From positions 69,150 to 133,149 of the forward strand of contig MNCI01003413.1 in NCBI GenBank assembly GCA_015680685.1: a stretch of DNA of 64,000 bases, given 5' to 3'. Below the pieces are notes generated by a model that searched no databases, was not told the origin of the DNA, and worked only from the letters and a program-made list of their open reading frames with translations. The translations under genes were made by a program, and so were the position numbers. Of the stretch, positions 59,371 through 64,000 are shown in pieces (position 1 is the stretch's first letter; the number at the start of each line of letters is the position of its first letter). Source of the stretch: Gnetum montanum (Eukaryota > Streptophyta > Gnetopsida > Gnetales > Gnetaceae).

Positions 59371-59386
59371 TATCCCCATGAATGAA
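59371..59386 (-). promoter_or_regulatory. Polypurine tract of element G
   Basis: tatccccatgaatgaa, minus strand ttcattcatggggata, next to the 3' LTR. Confidence 0.7.
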
Positions 59387-60894
59387 TGAAAAATTGTCCT
59401 TGAGTTCTTTACAAAATTGGGAATGTATGAGATTATTGACTAGCTTTTGACATAACAAAACTAAGTGCTGCATTACAAAATTTTATTCTAGTGGATGTAT
59501 ACAAAATGATAGAGTGACAAAAGGACTAGATAGACATTAAAGATTACAAAATTTTCAAAGGTCTTCAAGAATCTGTTAAAGATTATTCTTCTTGTTGCCA
59601 CTAGCAGTGGAAAACTTCCAACCTAGATTGTTATGTCAATGCTTCTCTGGTTATGTGGAATATTCTTGAAGGATGGACTAAAATTTCTTTTCATCATCCC
59701 ATGGATCTAGCAATCCTATGATGCTTGAGCATCTATCTTGTATGTGCTACAATTTTTTCATGAGCATATCTTCCATTGTCCCCCTCTTAGCTTCATTTTT
59801 GTGCTTGGCAAAAGGCCTTCTTCCTTAGACATTTCTTTAACATCACCTATAGTCACTAAAGGATCAACATTAGTTTTGGTAAATTTTACTTAATAATTAA
59901 CCCTTTTCGGATTCCTTAGTTTTCATTTAAGCACAAGGTGATGATAGCATACTATGCCCAAGGCTATGAGGTAACTAAAGTCATCAAGCTATGCACATTA
60001 TTTTGATTAATTACTATTAGTTACCATGATGTTTGAAAATAAGATGTTAGAAAAATTTCAAAATTTTAAAGCAAACATCCCTAGACCCCATGACTAATAA
60101 GAATAACTCCAGAAGCACACAAGTTTTCGAATAATTGAAACCAAAGGTCTAATTCAGAAGATGACTATGAAATATTGAACTTGAAGGATATTTTAACAAA
60201 AAAGTAGGGAAAAGAAAAATAGTAATTGAAAGTGATATGTAGTCCCAAAATTATGCATAAATTTAGAGAAACTATCATTACTATTCTAGAAGATGTAAAG
60301 GTTAGTTCAAAGCCATGATCAACAAAAGTTATGCAAGTGGATCCTCCCCAAAGCAAGCTCCTACCATAATGCCCTTGCATAACCACTTCTATAGATGTTC
60401 GTGGGAACCTAAGAAGTTAAATGTAGATCATGCCTTCATTCCAAAAAACACACAATTTCCATATTTGGGATGTTGCACCATACTACCCAAAACCAAAAGG
60501 CTCATAATTGCATGCAATAGTGAGGTGAATAATGGGATGAGAAGGGATTACAGAGATAGGGATGTATGGTACTTGTCCATGTCCACAATAGGTTCTTGTG
60601 AAAAATGTGATTAAAATGATCATCATATCTATCCATCCAAGTTCAGAACAAGTCCATACCATGAATAATAACCTTACATTGATGTGTTTCTTCCTACCAA
60701 CCACCATGAGTCCACAACCACCTCAAAGGACAAACATCACTCCAAAAAGAGAAGAAATGACAAGAAGGAAGGAAGGGCCTTAGTTAGAGGGGTGCCTTCA
60801 AGCATGTGTAACATGTCTTTCTAGCCCCATAATCAGTGCTTGTAGCCTATTACTGTGTTTAAGGGGTGTGCTTTGAATTCTCATTATTATTCTC

Positions 60895-60934
<40 letters not shown>

Positions 60935-61536
60935 ATTTTTATTATTATTTTTTTCTTTTTTTTCTTTTTGAAATAGGAACCACACCATGAAAAGACAGAG
61001 CTTCCTTTATATTGGTCAATGGAGGAGTGATGATACATTCTAAGAGAAGTCATAAACCACATGAAGGAAGACAAAATGAAAACCCAACAAGTTCCCTTGA
61101 GGTCACACCCTTTGCCATTCCCACTTGGTCATTCACTCTTTCTTCAAGTTACAATGATCATTGATTAACTTTTGTTACATAAAAGAAGAAAAAAAATCCA
61201 TGAAAAAGACCTTTTATTCAGAGAACTGGAGGAATGGATGAGGTGGTCTCACTTCTTTACATAATTACTTACCTAATCATCTTGATAGCATAGCATAAAA
61301 ACCCAACACATAGCATTAACTTTTGCATCATGACATGGCAATATCATTAATGGAAATATAAAAGACATTTATAAAACATAAAGGAAATGATTTAAGAAAA
61401 GAGAAAAATAGAAAGAAAAGAAAAATATTAAGAAATGGAAAACATATGAAGAATCAAAAAATTTTAGAAGAAATAGAAAAATGATAAAAAATTATTAAAA
61501 AAGGTGAAAAACACTTATTAGTTCTTAAAATAGGAT
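59387..61536 (-). other. Element G 3' noncoding region
   Basis: About 2.1 kb, closely similar to F 19976-21863. It contains the uninterrupted paralogue of the F insertion site near 60806 (gcatgtgtaacatgtctttc). No gene seen. Confidence 0.6.
60891..60934. repeat. (TC)n microsatellite
   Basis: An almost pure TC dinucleotide run with one TA and one TG break. F has T-rich sequence but no TC run at the matching place, so it expanded within G after the two separated. Confidence 0.9.
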
Positions 61537-61560
61537 GGAGCATCTCTCCCACAACAAATC
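61537..61560 (-). promoter_or_regulatory. Internal polypurine-like motif of element G
   Basis: Minus strand gatttgttgtgggagagatg, directly after the acidic ORF region. Confidence 0.6.
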
Positions 61561-61649
61561 TTATGGTCACATATTTGGGAGATGGATTGCACAATCCCTT
61601 GGTTATACACCATTGGTTTTCCATCTATCATTGTTACTTATTTAAGTAA

Positions 61650-62111
61650 TCATGTGGTAGCAAGTCTAACATTTGTGATAGTTTCATTTGAATCATTCAA
61701 TGATGTATCTTGATCTAGACTTAAAGGTGTTTCCACTTTGGGAGATCCAAATATGTTTGGTTCTTCTTCTTGATTTTTTATTTTAATTCTCGGGTCTCCA
61801 TGTTTAATATCCTCTTCTAGTGTATAATCAAAGTGTAAGATATCTGTGTCTAACTCCTCTGTTTTCTCCATTTTATTAATTATAGAACTAATTAGAAAAG
61901 TAATTGCCTCCATGCATCTTTGAAACAATTTTATATTCTCATTTTCAAGCCATTGGGTGTCTTCTGGTTTAGTGGCTGCTATGTAGGCTAGTCTTTGCTC
62001 ACACACTTGTTCCTTAGCTTTGTTGTGGGTTATATTAATATTTTGAATTTCTAGTCCACAACTACCCCCTTTACTATTAGTGATGCATGGATTCTTCTTT
62101 TGTCTCTCCAC
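61650..62111 (-). CDS. Acidic ORF (153 codons) in place of pol, function unknown
   Basis: This is the longest uninterrupted frame in the window that looks real. It starts MERQKKNPCITNSKGG and is rich in Glu, Asp, Lys and Asn. Motifs: EQRLAYIAATKPEDTQWLEN, NIKLFQRCMEAITFLISSII, DTDILHFDYTLEEDIKHGD, NDSNETITNV. It has no signal peptide, membrane span or known domain. F encodes the same protein with a few stops (29431-30030), and E keeps remnants. The middle is probably helical. It follows gag, and its start Met may be internal to a longer gag-linked frame, since F and G similarity extends slightly upstream. It could be a gag C-terminal extension or a separate accessory protein. No evidence of expression. 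Confidence 0.5.
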   Translation of the reverse strand: MERQKKNPCITNSKGGSCGLEIQNINITHNKAKEQVCEQRLAYIAATKPEDTQWLENENIKLFQRCMEAITFLISSIINKMEKTEELDTDILHFDYTLEEDIKHGDPRIKIKNQEEEPNIFGSPKVETPLSLDQDTSLNDSNETITNVRLATT

Positions 62112-62254
62112 AGTGCTAGATTCATCATTTCTATCAAGTGTTGGAGTAACAATGGATGTTGGCCTTTACATAGGATTAGAGGACATTGGTTGTGAAAGGA
62201 AGGGTGTTGTACTTTATTGGTAGTATGTTGGTTTGGATGAGTTAGTAAGTCCAT

Positions 62255-63724
62255 AAGTGTTATGCTTACATGTGGGAACTATCATAAAGAAAGGGTATTT
62301 TTGAGATTGTGGTGGAGGTCTACTAAAATTATCATTTTTGTGTACATGTGTAGCACAAGTGGCATTCTCTTGTTAATGTTTTGGTGTTGAGCCTTCTTAT
62401 GTTGTTGTTGGTGACATATGGTGGAGGGAAGTATGAGAATATTGATGATATGATGAAGGATGAGAGGTGTGAGGTGTGATCCTTCAAAAGATGTCACAGC
62501 TCAATGATATTCAGGAGAGTGGTAGTAGTAATTTGAAGTAGAGGAGGTAGAACTAGTTGGGGAAATAGGTTATTAAACATAATAACCATATGGGTTTGAC
62601 TAGTAGTAAGGGTAGGGCTAGTTTGGTGGTAGCCTCCCCCACAAATATGTTGATGATAGTGTTGAGGCTAGTGATAAGTTCTTTTAGGATAATATGATTG
62701 GTTGTGGAACTTTCTATAATTACCATGTGAAAAATAAAATTTCCTAGGCATGTGATTTTGTACAAATTTGGAATTTAATGTAAAAGCCCAATACTCATGT
62801 AGATGTGACACGACTAGGCAATGGCTTTTCAAGTGGTCATATATGTAGATGTCACATCCATCATCTTTGTTTATGGTTGAGTCTATAGCCTCACTTTCTT
62901 TAGCCTTGTTTCCTATTTGCTGATAAGTGATCCTAGTGGTTTCTTAGTTTTGCATCCTCCATTTATTGTGATCGCCTGGTTCATTTTGTATTAACTTCTC
63001 CTCTACAGTTTCTACAAACATTATAGCCCTTTCATTTATCCACTTTGACATCCTATCTAGCCTTGCCTAGAGTTCATTAAGAGATTCTTGTAGTGACAAG
63101 GTTTATTATGTAATCAACTCATTGAGAGGGGCCTCTTTTTCCTCATCATAGATATGGACCCTCTTCTTTTGAAGATCTGGGTCCTAGCGATATTTCTCAA
63201 CATTCTCTTGTTTACATAGCTCTTCTTCTTCTTTTGCTGCCTACCTGATTAGCCTTTGTATCTAATGATCTTTTAATTTTTATAATCGACCTTGAGCATA
63301 CATCCAAAGGATCTTCCTTATTTCATTATGAAGCCTGTCTATGATGTGGAAAAGTTGCTCTTTCTGAGAGAAATCATGGCTAAGACATCTATGTAGTAGA
63401 AAATAGTATCTATTCAAGGACACATCCAAGGGTTTATGATTTTCTTGCTTCCACCCTTGAATTTGTTTTTTTAGGCTAGATACTCTTGCATAGGTGGTAT
63501 TTTTCATTGAATAGTTCTATCATTGTGAATCACTAGTGGATGGAACTTGGTTCCAATTATCTATACCAACTTTCAGCTTCATCTATTAGTGTACTAGGGA
63601 AGAGCTTAAGCTTTTGCCACTTATTTTCAATGTTTTGCAAGGCATAGGTATCATGGAAGGCTTATAAGTGATGTTGTGGATCAAAATCATAGCCTCCCAT
63701 AAATTTAGGGATATTACTCATATC
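62255..63724 (-). pseudogene. Element G gag, decayed and truncated by L
   Basis: Minus-strand gag: 63280-63507 holds capsid parts (RVSSLKKQIQGWKQENHKPL, DVSLNRYYFLLHRCLSHDFS, QKEQLFHIIDRLHNEIRKIL). A coiled basic region follows, then the knuckle-like CDIYIYDHLKSHC at 62819-62858 (second Cys is Tyr), then PRKFYFSHGNYRK and a His/Tyr-rich tail. The Arg/Ser-rich N-terminus is missing because L inserted within the capsid coding part at 63724/63725. Confidence 0.7.
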
Positions 63725-64000
63725 TGTTGGCGACCGTTTGGGACACGATCACCAACGAGTGTCCTCGAACAGAATTTAGGTGCTTGCTGGTCTCTGGCAA
63801 CACCAAGGCCTAGATACCTCCAAATAAAATCAGTAGTTAATGTGAGTATGTGTGTGTGTTGTTGCGGCGTGTGATTGTAAGAAATGTAATGATTGCGTTG
63901 TGTGTAAACTACAAATGACTTACTTTAAAGAGATTCAGCCAACTTTGCCAAGTACTGTGAGTTGTTGAAAGTTTCCTATTTTGTTCAACTGCCTAGTCTA
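63725..64000. mobile_element. Element L: start of a CpG-retaining insertion
   Basis: At 63725 the G gag sequence stops (F continues with caagccattttatg) and a new sequence starting tgttggcgaccgtttgg begins. It has several CpGs in its first 70 bases, in contrast to its CpG-poor surroundings, and a stem ggacac...gtgtcc (about 63742-63765). TGTTGG is a common LTR start, so it may be a young LTR element, but only 276 bp are visible and the orientation is unknown. Confidence 0.5.

Larger units (their letters stand above)
58491..63724 (-). mobile_element. Element G: gag-only Athila-like retrotransposon, cut by L
   Basis: Minus-strand relative of F and E inserted in D gag. 3' LTR 58491-59370, polypurine tract 59371-59386, 3' noncoding region to 61536, internal polypurine-like motif, acidic ORF 61650-62111, gag 62255-63724. 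No pol is present between gag and the 3' region. The right part, including its 5' LTR, lies beyond insertion L and the window edge. Confidence 0.8.

Noticed and set aside
60891-60934. TC run considered as a promoter GAGA-type element
   Set aside because: It is absent from F at the matching place and sits in a 3' noncoding region; simple microsatellite growth is enough.

Overview
This window looks like nuclear DNA of a land plant with a large, repeat-rich genome. It is AT-rich and CpG-poor. I see no convincing intact host gene, no tRNA or rRNA gene and no CRISPR array. Nearly everything from about 17.9 kb to the right end is a nest of Ty3/gypsy LTR retrotransposons that look Athila-like. The signs are TGATGA...CA long terminal repeats, a decayed primer-binding site resembling Athila TGGCGCCGTTGCCGGGG, and reverse transcriptase with DHFPLPFIDQ and FLDGYSGYNQI motifs. 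Nothing in the sequence fixes the species.

Layout. (1) 1-6.4 kb, plus strand: element H, a broken gag-protease followed directly by repeat-rich 3' DNA and an LTR-like block, with no reverse transcriptase or integrase. (2) 6.5-10.4 kb, plus strand: locus M, a decayed multi-exon coding region with seven intron-like spacers of about 90-96 bp; I do not recognise the protein. (3) 10.56-16.49 kb, minus strand: element J, an inverted relative of H with the same gag-protease-only plan. (4) 16.5-17.9 kb, minus strand: a nearly continuous decayed ORF of unknown function. (5) 17.9-63.7 kb: a minus-strand Athila-like element D broken into pieces by three later insertions. F (19121-33073) carries E nested inside it. 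C (34254-52836) carries A nested inside it. G (58491-63724) is cut by L, a CpG-retaining element that starts at 63725.

A, C and D carry gag, protease, reverse transcriptase, RNase H and integrase, all damaged. E, F and G share their gag, primer-binding site, polypurine tract and 3' region, but have no pol. In its place lies an acidic charged reading frame, and the G copy of it (61650-62111) is the longest uninterrupted real-looking frame in the window. E, F and G therefore look like a gag-only non-autonomous family that would depend on pol-bearing relatives such as A, C and D.

The most useful leads are: the acidic ORF in place of pol; a second polypurine-tract-like motif conserved in all six Athila-like copies just after the coding region; a family-specific CCHC-like motif in gag; the regular intron series of locus M; and an insertion order readable from target-site duplications and paralogous empty sites. 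Two assembly blemishes are present: a 352-base N gap at 49386-49737, and a single N at 26854 between identical 45-bp copies.
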